Of a stretch of 64,000 nt of DNA, positions 45,261 through 53,091 are shown piece by piece; the first letter of the stretch is position 1; the number at the start of each line of letters is the position of its first letter. The notes under the pieces are model-generated. The model was not told the DNA's origin. It made no database searches and saw nothing but the letters and a program-made list of their open reading frames with translations. The DNA is taken from positions 496,001 through 560,000 of the forward strand of contig OY282386.1 of assembly GCA_958295945.1 (NCBI GenBank), given 5' to 3'. Source of the stretch: Candidatus Poribacteria bacterium. Its GTDB lineage: Bacteria; Poribacteria; WGA-4E; WGA-3G. The position numbers and the translations under genes were made by a program.

Positions 45261-45654
45261 TTATACTTCTGTTACGCTTTCATATAATTCAGGTAACACA
45301 TCAGACTTAATTCTAAATTTCGTTCCGTGATTATGACCAGTTCTTGCATCAAAATCTATGCGCAAAAACCCCTTTCCAATGTTATCAATGAATTTATCTG
45401 GACTGAACTTTTGCAGTACATAGATTTCTTTATAATGAAAATGCTCGATTTTCTCTATCCGTTTTACATCAGCCTTCACATAAAAACAATTTGGAAGTTT
45501 CGTCCCAGCTTTGTGAGTTAAATCATCAAATCCCCAATATGGTTTTGGCGAAAGTTCTTGCAGGTTTATTCTCTGATTTACTGAAGCTAACCAATCTGTA
45601 TGCTTTGAAGAGACAGAATCTGCATCAAAAGAGACTTCTAGTAGACTGTCCACA

Positions 45655-46326
45655 CTAAAATTGTGGGTATAAGCGTTTCAATCGGATGCGAGCATCATCC
45701 GTTGTCCATTGCCAGTCTACTTGCTTCGCTTCACCATTTCGTCTTTTTTCCCAAGCTTGTGTCTCTCGTCGTAGTGTTTCTATATCAGGGATGCGACGAC
45801 CTAAACATTGTCGTGTTAGCACGCTAAGTTCTATCTCAGCAATATTCAACCAACTTCCATGTTTGGGCGTATACACGATTTCTAAACGAGCACATAAACG
45901 GCGTGCTTCCGCTGCTGGAAACGCTTTATACAAGGATGAAACTTTATGTGTATTCAGATTATCACAAACTAAAATCACTCGTTTTGCTTTCGGATACACC
46001 TCGTCTAATAGCACCTTTACCTCTTGTGCCCAATCCACCGCAGTCCGACGCTCACGCACAGACACGCCTCTCCACCCCGTTAGTGCTTCTGTGAATATGA
46101 AAAGTTGTGCTGTGCCATTGCGTCTATATTCATTATCTACACGCTTGATTTGACCCGGTTTGAGGGGGCACGGCTCGCGAATATCATCCCTCAACGTTAC
46201 AGGTTGTTCATCCATATTCACAACCGGCACATCTGTGTCTAAAGGTTTCTGATAGAGATCAAGCACTTCTTCCATTGCTGCGACAAACTCAGCATTTTCG
46301 GTGGGTGGGATTACCCATTGTTCCAC
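45655..46326 (-). CDS. IS630 transposase OrfB (DDE catalytic part)
   Basis: 223 residues if read from GTG 46326, but most likely made as a -1 frameshift fusion with OrfA. The DDE triad is intact: VVNMDEQPVTL (first Asp), RVILVCDNLNTHKV (second Asp, 'DN...H') and YTPKHGSWLNIAEIELSVL (glutamate, 'HgSWLN..E'). The C-terminus VDWQWTTDDARIRLKRLYP is also typical ('..W.FT..DAR.KL...YP'). Because all catalytic residues and both frames are preserved, the element may still be active. Confidence 0.85.
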   Translation of the reverse strand: MEQWVIPPTENAEFVAAMEEVLDLYQKPLDTDVPVVNMDEQPVTLRDDIREPCPLKPGQIKRVDNEYRRNGTAQLFIFTEALTGWRGVSVRERRTAVDWAQEVKVLLDEVYPKAKRVILVCDNLNTHKVSSLYKAFPAAEARRLCARLEIVYTPKHGSWLNIAEIELSVLTRQCLGRRIPDIETLRRETQAWEKRRNGEAKQVDWQWTTDDARIRLKRLYPQF

Positions 46327-46337
46327 CAGGTGTGGCT

Positions 46338-46781
46338 TTAGTTCGTTTTTTTTAGCGTCTGGCGCACTGTTTCAGAACAAATACTCTCAACGATTTCAAG
46401 CTTCACGAATTCCGAAGCAAGAAGACGAAGGGACCACCTGCTATAGCCTTCAGGCGGTTCGCTACAACTCAACGCAATCAGACGCGCTTCTGCTTCACCA
46501 TCCAACTTTCGAGGACACGGAGGTGTTTTGCGGTGCACTCGATCCAACGCTCCCGATAAACCCTTTTCTACAAAACGATGCCGCACATTGTAAACCGTCT
46601 GCTCATGACACGAGTAAGCTTCAGCTATCTGCTTATCAGTCCAGCGAGGACCATTTACATCGGATTTCAATAAGATGTGTGCATGCCTGATCTTATACGC
46701 TTTATTTTCTCCTTTACTTATATACTTGTTTAGTTCTTCACGCTCAATATCAGTTAATTCAACTATATATTTCTTTTTCAA
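46338..46781 (-). CDS. IS630 transposase OrfA (helix-turn-helix part)
   Basis: 147 residues from TTG 46781 (AAGGA upstream), giving the usual start KKKYIVELTDIEREELNKYI. It carries the N-terminal DNA-binding domains: KIRHAHILLKSDVNGPRWTDKQIAEAYSCHEQTVYNVRHRFVEKG and the second helix-turn-helix ending SICSETVRQTLKKTN. The frame ends just past an A8 run (T8 at 46346-46353 on the plus strand). A -1 slip there continues KKNELKPHLVEQWVIPP into the catalytic frame, producing a fused transposase, as known for several IS630 members. Confidence 0.8.
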   Translation of the reverse strand: MKKKYIVELTDIEREELNKYISKGENKAYKIRHAHILLKSDVNGPRWTDKQIAEAYSCHEQTVYNVRHRFVEKGLSGALDRVHRKTPPCPRKLDGEAEARLIALSCSEPPEGYSRWSLRLLASEFVKLEIVESICSETVRQTLKKTN

Positions 46782-48116
46782 GAGACTATTCCTTAAAGAA
46801 GTATTTAGGGACATTCTAAAAGAAATACGTCTGTTTGGCAAGTTTTATTGAAGAATATACCTATAATTTTAGTGTAGACACTCCACTAGTTTTCTTTCGA
46901 GACTATTAAGTTCAATACCAAATCCTCTATCTGTTCTCTCCAAGATATTTATAGTCTGACGGAAACTCATCTCATTAAGTGGATGTTTCTTACCAGCCTC
47001 TTTGTGTTTCCAACCATACAATGGTAGAAGCATCTGAGAAACTATTTTTGATCCGCGGGGTGATGGTTCAAAATGAAATAATGTCGTCAACGATGATGTC
47101 TTCATTCGCTGTGTTTTTAGTTCCCACTCAGCAGCATTTGGTATTGGAAGATTATTTTCCTCAATACCTAAAAGATCTTCTAATGTGTGACCAATTCCAC
47201 CAGAACTACCGGGCCTTACACTCTGAATCCAGCCCTGATCCCTTATTGATTTCAAATCTCCTATTAAACTCAACTTAGAAAATAGCAGCATTTTCCTCTC
47301 CTTAAATGATTGCTTTGTTTTTCTAATCAACAATAAAGTATTGAATTCTAGATAATGTTTTAAATATGTGGTGGACGCCAAAAATCAAGTAAGTATTCAA
47401 AAGTTACTCCCATTGTAATATAATTACTTGGCCATCCAAAAATACCAACCCTGTTTACTATATTCGTCCGATCCCAAATGATTGTGTTTCTCAATTCATA
47501 TCCACGTCTTCGGAATTCATCAATTATGGAAACATGTAATGTAATTCTTGTGTTGTCCAACCATATATCTGGTATGTTTATCACACAATGTGCTTTCGGT
47601 TTTAATTTGGGAAGTAATTTTTCGAATATATTCCCCATTGCTGTTGTGTAACAATTCATATCCAATATACCTAAATCTCTTGGGTCTTGTGAATACTGTT
47701 CGATTTTATCAAACTGATCATTCTTTCGGTCTCGTCTTGATTTATTTTTTCTAGATCGATTTAATAAGTTTGCATAGGGAGGCGAGGTAAAGATCAGCGA
47801 AAGAGATTCATCTGAGAAATACTTCTCAATATTCTGAGCATCATCTTGTATTGCAAGTTGATGTGTAGTGTTAAAGATATTTTGTGTTTTTAATCTATCC
47901 AGACAGACTTGTAAATATTCGGTCTTTAAGTCAAAACCAGCTGCATTTCTATTTGTATCGTTTGCTGCAATAAGAGTTGTACCACTTCCAACGAATGGGT
48001 CTAACACCAATTCTCCTTCATGTGTAAATAACTCAATCACTTTGCGGGCTAAGGATATTGGGAATGTTGCAGGATGAACTTTTTTATCTCGTATATCTCT
48101 ACCTTCATAATTAAAT

Positions 48117-49247
48117 GAGGGGTGTGCATAATTGAATTTAGTCAGGATATAGGTTAGACTCTTTTAAAAATACAACCTAAAAGGAGTATTAACCATGAGT
48201 TATCCTGACCAAAGATATTATATCACATTTTTCTCTAAACGCTACAAAGATTTTGAAAAGTCTATCAACGCCAATCAATCCAAACCGAAAGGAAGACCTA
48301 AAGTGCATCCTGATAGTTCACTGATTATCTTCTTTGCGATTATGCTGATGAAAGGCATAAATCAGTTTAGAGCACAGCACACTTTTCTTTGTGAACATCC
48401 AGCCTGGGTAAAAAAACTCAAGTTCAAAAGCATTCCGGATCGGACAACTTTATCCCGTCGCTATAAACAACTTGCCCCCAGGATTGAGCAGTTCGTTGAC
48501 TATCTCGGTGACTTAGGTGTCGCATTAGACACCGATACGCCTCGAGATGTTGTCTTTGTTGACAAAAGCCTCTATAAAGCAGAAGGCAGTGTGTGGCATC
48601 AAAAAGACCGAAAAGAAAATCACATTCCCGAAGGTTTGCGCAACCTTGATACCGATGCAAGTTGGTCAACAAGCAAGTATCGTGGATGGGTTTATGGCTA
48701 TGGACTGCATCTGACAACAACAGCGAAAGGTTTTCCGATGTTCGCAAATGTTTGGACCGCTTCTGTAAGCGAAAAAACAGGACTTGATCAAAGGACTGAC
48801 GCACTGCTATCGAGAAATATCCAATATGTCGTTGCGGATGCTGGCTATACCGACTTTACTCGCACTCAGACACTTGCAAAAGATGGACTTTTCCTTTTGA
48901 CACCAATAACAGGTGCTAAAGCTACTGAAAAGGTAGCTTATCTAAAAGCGATTGAAACATCACCGCAGCTTGAAACTTATCAAAAACAACGCAAAACTGC
49001 GATTGAACCGGTTTTCAATCTGTTGACCGATCTGACAGGAACAAAGAACAATCAGAAACAACTGCCAATATCTCGTCTTGAAAATGTGAGAACCTTTCTG
49101 ATGTTGGCAATCGTCTTGCTACAAATAGCAATGTTGGTCAACTCAATATGGAACAGACCTCACAGAGAGGTATCAAGAATGAAAACATTATTTCAATAAA
49201 CGGAGTGAAAAGGACTATTTTGTTATCAATATTTATGCACACCCCTC
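48117..49247 (+). mobile_element. Insertion sequence with 15-bp inverted repeats and 8-bp target duplication, 1131 bp
   Basis: Ends: GAGGGGTGTGCATAA at 48117-48131 and its reverse complement at 49233-49247. Immediately outside, AATTAAAT occurs at 48109-48116 and again at 49248-49255, a perfect 8-bp target duplication, so the insertion is intact and probably recent. One transposase gene is inside. The IS4/IS5 superfamily fits the transposase; 8 bp fits some IS4 and ISH1-type members. Confidence 0.88.
48195..49199 (+). CDS. DDE transposase, IS4/IS5 superfamily
   Basis: 334 residues, nearly filling the element; AAAGGAGT precedes the ATG. N-terminal part FEKSINANQSKPKGRPKVHPDSSL and SIPDRTTLSRRYKQLAP are DNA-binding. 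Catalytic residues: RDVVFVDKSLYKAEG (first Asp), YVVADAGYTDFTR (second Asp) and KQRKTAIEPVFNLLTDLTG (glutamate, with the spaced R/K of the 'R..iE..F' signature). The frame is complete, so the IS is potentially active. Confidence 0.85.
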   Translation: MSYPDQRYYITFFSKRYKDFEKSINANQSKPKGRPKVHPDSSLIIFFAIMLMKGINQFRAQHTFLCEHPAWVKKLKFKSIPDRTTLSRRYKQLAPRIEQFVDYLGDLGVALDTDTPRDVVFVDKSLYKAEGSVWHQKDRKENHIPEGLRNLDTDASWSTSKYRGWVYGYGLHLTTTAKGFPMFANVWTASVSEKTGLDQRTDALLSRNIQYVVADAGYTDFTRTQTLAKDGLFLLTPITGAKATEKVAYLKAIETSPQLETYQKQRKTAIEPVFNLLTDLTGTKNNQKQLPISRLENVRTFLMLAIVLLQIAMLVNSIWNRPHREVSRMKTLFQ

Positions 49248-49468
49248 AATTAAATTGCCATACTCCAATTTGACACTTCAACCATTCTTTTGCAGTGATG
49301 CAGCTTAAATGATTGGGTTTACACGAACATAGTCTCCTTTGGTTGAATGGTAATTCATGCCTATACAAGTCTGAATTTTCATTTATTATTTTATGTAATA
49401 CAGATTCAGATCTGTTTGTTTCACAATTTCCTTTTTCTGACATAATGTCTCCAAATTAATATTTAAAA

Positions 49469-50917
49469 TTATTTAGTTCTTTTTAGGTAATATTTTAAAT
49501 GTTTCAATGCAGTTCCATTATCTATTACTGCCTTTGTCCGTTTGAGTGCTTCATGTGGATCAGGACAGATACCTAATAGGTAATCTACCATTGCAGTGTT
49601 GAGAAGGATTCTATCGTAGATTTGCCCCTTTTCACCAGACAATGCTGCTATACCTGCGTTTGCATAAGCTTCCGCCGAAACTTCTTCCGGTCGTGGATTG
49701 ATATTATAATCAAATCCATAAATCTTCGGATCAATATCCAAAGCAAAGTCTTCGCGTTTTCCATTTTTGTGTCGAAATCCTTGTGAATAGTTGACTGCCA
49801 TTCTCTCTGGTGAAGAGGGTTTTCCAAGCCTCAGTGCGTAATGACTGGTGCCTTCTTCACCTTTTATTGCCACTGCTGCATGAAATCCTCTTTCTCCTGC
49901 CATTTGTAGCAACGGTTTTTCATAACCGATATGATAATATCCAAGAACCATGTAATTCTTCTGACGTGCTGAAAAGAATTGTTGTGCCTTTTCTGTAGCT
50001 GCCCACGGTGGACGTTTCATAATATGCACGCGTAACTCCCGCAAACTATAAGCACCTGATGAATACTCACGTTGACTGACATATCCGAATCCTATTGATT
50101 TGTCTGTGATCAACGATGCAGTCTGTTCTAATGACAAATCCGTTTTTGCTCCAAGTGCTTGTAGAATTGACTCCTCAGTTATACCATTCTTTGGTGGCAT
50201 CAAGTCTACACTATGTAAGAGAGATGGTTCGCCTAAGGCTGCACGAACTGCTGCTACAAATAGTGTTGGACGAAAATAACGGGTTGCTCCGTCATACGGT
50301 TGTCCAAAATGTGTAAGACTATCTACATCAATCGGACAGACTTTTTCTGGGGCATAGAATGCATCAAGATATCCACGGACTTCTTCATACGTTTCTCGAT
50401 TCATGCGTTGACCAATAAGTGCAGCAGCTTTGAGTGCAGGTTTCACATCATCAGAAAGAATTGCCTCACACATCTGTCGGGTTTCGGCATAACTTAGGTG
50501 CTTTACTCTTAATATCTTTTCCAATGCAGTAACAACTATGGCTTCGTTCTGATTTCTTGGGATATATCCATTATCTGGATTAATTAGAAATTGTATCTCT
50601 TGGGGAAGAACTGGTAACAATGTTGGCTGATATTTCTGAAATGCTGCTTTCTCAGCAGGAGACCATTGCGTTGCTTCAGGAAAAAACTTGCGTATTGTCA
50701 TCGCCACGAAAAACGCACCCATTTGTGCTTCTGAAACAGTCTCCTTTTCCTGTAACTTTCCATTTAAAGACATCAATATAGTTTCAAGGACGGCAACAGG
50801 ATGTGGTCCATCGTTTGCCTTCTTACCTAACGGACGGGTTTGGTGTGGTCCTGTGCAAACCCTTGCTTGTGCTTCAAGTACTTCTTCGTTTGGTCCGGGA
50901 TATTGTGGTGTATACAT
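49469..50917 (-). CDS. TrpD/YbiB-like phosphoribosyltransferase-fold protein
   Basis: 482 residues. Parts resemble the anthranilate phosphoribosyltransferase (TrpD) family and its nucleic-acid-binding relatives (TrpD2/YbiB): the helical N-terminal segment AVLETILMSLNGKLQEKETVSEAQMGAFFVAMTIRKFF, the central PYDGATRYFRPTLFVAAVRAALGEPSLLHSVDLMPPKNGITEESIL (in TrpD 'K.G.R..S...GsaD..EALG'), and the tail YANAGIAALSGEKGQIYDRILLNTAMVDYLLG (TrpD 'N..A.l.....a.d...Gi..A...l'). The canonical PRPP glycine-rich loop is not evident, so enzymatic activity in tryptophan synthesis is doubtful. It is ~140 residues longer than TrpD. No other trp gene is nearby. Confidence 0.65.
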   Translation of the reverse strand: MYTPQYPGPNEEVLEAQARVCTGPHQTRPLGKKANDGPHPVAVLETILMSLNGKLQEKETVSEAQMGAFFVAMTIRKFFPEATQWSPAEKAAFQKYQPTLLPVLPQEIQFLINPDNGYIPRNQNEAIVVTALEKILRVKHLSYAETRQMCEAILSDDVKPALKAAALIGQRMNRETYEEVRGYLDAFYAPEKVCPIDVDSLTHFGQPYDGATRYFRPTLFVAAVRAALGEPSLLHSVDLMPPKNGITEESILQALGAKTDLSLEQTASLITDKSIGFGYVSQREYSSGAYSLRELRVHIMKRPPWAATEKAQQFFSARQKNYMVLGYYHIGYEKPLLQMAGERGFHAAVAIKGEEGTSHYALRLGKPSSPERMAVNYSQGFRHKNGKREDFALDIDPKIYGFDYNINPRPEEVSAEAYANAGIAALSGEKGQIYDRILLNTAMVDYLLGICPDPHEALKRTKAVIDNGTALKHLKYYLKRTK

Positions 50918-50998
50918 TATTTTTCCTCTGTTTTACTTATCTGATTTATCTAATATACCACATGAACTGAAATTTAGTCAAATCTGTATCAGAACTGA

Positions 50999-51121
50999 GT
51001 GTGTAAAGTTTTTGTCACCGTAGACGCCAATTCAAGTGAAAAACCTGTAAGGCAACGGGCGGGCACAGAGACCCGCCCCTACAATTCATGGTGAGAAGTT
51101 AGTGACAAAATCTTTACACAC
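50999..51121. repeat. MITE-like element with 20-bp inverted ends
   Basis: 123 bp bounded by GTGTGTAAAGTTTTTGTCAC and an inverted copy differing at one base (51102-51121). The interior holds CGGGCGGGCACAGAGACCCG, a second palindrome. No target duplication is seen. The first ~48 bases recur at 51930-51978. The element has no coding capacity. Confidence 0.7.
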
Positions 51122-51147
51122 CCGTATAGTTGCATATAGGCATTCAA

Positions 51148-51249
51148 TTAATGGAATTCTTCTTTGAATGCGTCGACGATGGCTGAAATGGTCAAGAATC
51201 TTGCGAAACATTTAACAGCGAATTCTTTATGTCTTTCTTCAAATATCAT
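51148..51249 (-). CDS. Small protein, possibly truncated DUF2280-like HTH
   Basis: 33 residues (IFEERHKEFAVKCFARFLTI...EEFH) starting at ATG 51249 behind TGTGGAGGAAAATTACA, a strong ribosome site. The pattern 'RHKEFAVKC.ARF......VDAFKEEF' resembles the first helix-turn-helix of DUF2280/terminase-small-subunit-like proteins, which normally continue for over 100 residues; here it stops after EEFH, so it may be the 5' stump of a longer gene, cut near the MITE at 50999-51121. The same frame is open to 51648, but nothing upstream of the ribosome site looks like protein. Confidence 0.4.
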   Translation of the reverse strand: MIFEERHKEFAVKCFARFLTISAIVDAFKEEFH

Positions 51250-51266
51250 TGTAATTTTCCTCCACA

Positions 51267-51314
51267 ACGACGTACAATTGACGTACACTAGTATGTACAA
51301 CTGTACGTTGTTTT
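51267..51314 (-). promoter_or_regulatory. GTACA-rich imperfect palindrome upstream of the small HTH-like gene
   Basis: Around a CTAG centre (51289-51292) the sequence forms a ~40-bp imperfect palindrome made of GTACA/TGTAC units (CGTACAATTGACGTACAC ... TATGTACAACTGTACG). It sits 18 nt upstream of the start codon and looks like a multi-site operator. Confidence 0.45.
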
Positions 51315-51649
51315 CGTTGTTGATAACGTTGTCTACATAAGGGTTAAGAAAGGTTTTTTCAAAAATAAAAATTTTTTTTAATTGTACGTCATCCAGATTC
51401 AGTTTCGGTGTGTAAGAAATCGGAGATGGAAACCTTCCCCGCATAATCTGGTATGATAATTCAATAGTTAAGAATATCATTTCCAAAATGTCATGAGGTG
51501 CACTTAATTGCGCGTCTATGACCAGTTTAGTTTCTGATCTGCCACAATTTTGAGCTGTCACTCTATGGAATGACGTGAACATTTGCTGGACAATCTCTGC
51601 GACATGTTTAACCTGATCTGTATACATATTTGATAACCTACATTTCAAA

Positions 51650-52347
51650 ACTATTTATGTGACACACATTATAACGTAAGTAACTAACATACGTCAAGTA
51701 AAAAAGGAATATATTTGGCATATTTTCACTCTTTTGTGTATTTTCTTAGAACAATTGTATATATTTCTCTGGATGTTGCATTTTTGAGCATTTGGTTATC
51801 CTGAATTGATGTGTTTCAGTTGTTTCAGAATTACCGATTGTCGTAGATTGCGAGGATTACACGGATGGGAGTTTGGAAAGGTACGTTCCATTCCAAAAGA
51901 TTCAATTTATAGTAAAGCTTACAACGAGGGTGTGTAAAGTTTTTGTCACCGTAGATGTCAATTCAAGTGAAAAACCAGTAATCTATGATTACCATTCGTA
52001 GGCGCGCTTACAAAGCGCGCCTACGGTGGGATGGTGGAAAGCGCGCTTACGGTGTGATGGTGGAAAGCGCGCTTACAAAGCGCGCCTACGGTGGGATGCT
52101 GGTGGGTAATCGCGGTTAGAAACCGCTCTAATAATGGAAGAGCGCGCTTACAAAGCACCAAATCAAGAAATCAACGGTATGAACGCCTTTTGGCGTTCCC
52201 CGGGTATGAATGCCTTTTGGCATTCCCCGCCTACCGGGTTTGAGAAAATAAGAATTGCCCATTCAATAAAATAGTCTTCAAACGTATCTTGAATACAATT
52301 CTATTCCTCTGTATAATGAAATCAAAGAATAGCATTGGTGTTATACT
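51650..52347. repeat. Repeat-rich intergenic region
   Basis: About 700 bases with no credible gene. 51930-51978 repeats the left part of the element at 50999. 51998-52024 is a palindrome with a 12-bp perfect stem (GTAGGCGCGCTT, loop ACA), and shorter GCGCGC-centred copies follow at ~52040, 52058-52089 and 52141-52156. 52181-52198 (GAACGCC-TTTT-GGCGTTC) and 52208-52225 (GAATGCC-TTTT-GGCATTC) are two tandem 7-bp hairpins differing by a compensatory C-G to T-A pair. The region precedes the phosphopantothenate synthetase gene. Confidence 0.75.
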
Positions 52348-53091
52348 ATGAGCGATGTGCCAAAGTCCCATCCGCGTTATATTTCTCTCGCATTACGAGA
52401 TAAAATTGTGGAAGGTGTAGAATTAGGAATTACATCTATCCATGGTCTTATTGCCCATGGGCGCGGAGAAGCTTATGACTATCTATTGTCTGAGCAAACA
52501 CTCACATTTGCGAAAACCTCAATCCGCGCTGCAGCAGCCATGCTATGTTTAGCAGAACATCCTGTGATCTCTGTGAATGGAAATGTTGCTGCTTTAGTGC
52601 CAGATGATCTTGTCGTATTGGCAAATTTATTGAATGCTCCATTAGAAGTCAACATATTTCATACTGAATCTGGTCGTGAGGAAAAAATCAAACAACATCT
52701 ACTAAACCACGGTGCTGAACAAGTGTTTATGCCAACCACTGAAGCAGAACTCTTTTATATCGACTCCAACCGAAAATATGTACATCCGGATGGGATATTC
52801 ACCGCAGATGTCGTTTTCGTTCCACTTGAAGATGGTGATCGCTGTCAAGCACTACGGAAGATGGGAAAAAATGTAATAACAATTGACCTAAATCCAATGT
52901 CAAGAACTGCCCAGACTGCAAGTATAACAATAGTAGACAATGTAATCCGAGCATTACCACTGCTATGTGAAGAAATTCAAAGAACACCAACAAATCATGA
53001 AATGCAATCTGTCCTAAACCAATATCAAAACGACACAATTTTGTCTGAAGCATTACGACACATCCGCAGAGGTGCTAATGACGAATGGTAA
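52348..53091 (+). CDS. 4-phosphopantoate--beta-alanine ligase, archaeal-type phosphopantothenate synthetase
   Basis: 247 residues, colinear with archaeal phosphopantothenate synthetase (DUF137, PPS): VPKSHPRYISLALRDKIVEGVELG at the start, GLIAHGRGEAYDYLLSEQT, VISVNGNVAALVPDDLVVLANLL, ADVVFVPLEDGDRCQALRKMGKNVITIDLNPMSRTA and ITIVDNVIRALPLL. In archaea this ATP-dependent enzyme joins 4-phosphopantoate with beta-alanine, replacing bacterial PanC/PanK in coenzyme A synthesis. Its presence in a bacterial genome is unusual and implies a partner pantoate kinase, which is not visible here. It overlaps the next gene by 14 nt, suggesting co-translation. Confidence 0.88.
   Translation: MSDVPKSHPRYISLALRDKIVEGVELGITSIHGLIAHGRGEAYDYLLSEQTLTFAKTSIRAAAAMLCLAEHPVISVNGNVAALVPDDLVVLANLLNAPLEVNIFHTESGREEKIKQHLLNHGAEQVFMPTTEAELFYIDSNRKYVHPDGIFTADVVFVPLEDGDRCQALRKMGKNVITIDLNPMSRTAQTASITIVDNVIRALPLLCEEIQRTPTNHEMQSVLNQYQNDTILSEALRHIRRGANDEW

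Larger units (their letters stand above)
45644..46887 (-). mobile_element. IS630-type insertion sequence, 1244 bp
   Basis: The element lies between two TA dinucleotides (45642-45643 and 46888-46889), the target duplication expected for IS630/Tc1-mariner-like elements. Near its ends are inverted sequences ACACTAAAATTRTRGGTATA (the outermost ~12-15 bases match less well). Two overlapping-in-function frames encode the transposase. Excision with one TA restores the endonuclease frame, supporting these limits, though an alternative boundary 6-9 nt further in cannot be excluded. Confidence 0.75.
45261..47291 (-). pseudogene. MvaI/BcnI-like restriction endonuclease split by an IS630-type element
   Basis: Two pieces of one gene flank the insertion. 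The 5' piece (47291 to ~46888) starts with ATG behind AAGGAGAGG and encodes GGIGHTLEDLLGIEENNLPIP and AAEWELKTQR, matching MvaI/BcnI enzymes ('GNTGiGKTFEDLLgkeEdN', then the catalytic E-x-K). The 3' piece (~45643 to 45261) encodes the conserved end ARTGHNHGTKFRI ('..HDHGTAFRI' in MvaI). Removing the element and one TA copy rejoins the frame as ...LERKLLEVSFDADS... Such enzymes cut CC(A/T)GG or CC(C/G)GG; the exact site is unknown. The gene lies 68 nt after the methyltransferase gene, also broken, so the whole system is dead. Confidence 0.82.
47360..49443 (-). pseudogene. DNA methyltransferase of the MvaI/BcnI-like system, split by an IS with 8-bp target duplication
   Basis: The gene starts at 49443 (SEKGNCETNRSESVLHKIIN ... 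WLKCQIGVWQFN) and is cut at 49248; it resumes at 48116 and ends at 47360. Joining the two pieces at one copy of the 8-bp duplication AATTAAAT gives an uninterrupted ~314-residue frame, ...GVWQFN-YEGRDIRDKKVHPATFPISL..., proving that the break is due to the IS. Motif I (VLDPFVGSGTTLIAA) precedes motif IV (FTSPPYANLLNRS), an amino-methyltransferase of the N4-C/N6-A type. Together with the split endonuclease downstream this is one type II restriction-modification operon, disrupted in both genes. Confidence 0.85.

Noticed and set aside
51250-51648. Long N-terminal extension of the small HTH-like gene (166-codon frame)
   Set aside because: A strong ribosome site and operator-like palindrome lie inside it just before ATG 51249, and the upstream part is low-complexity AT-rich sequence without family resemblance.
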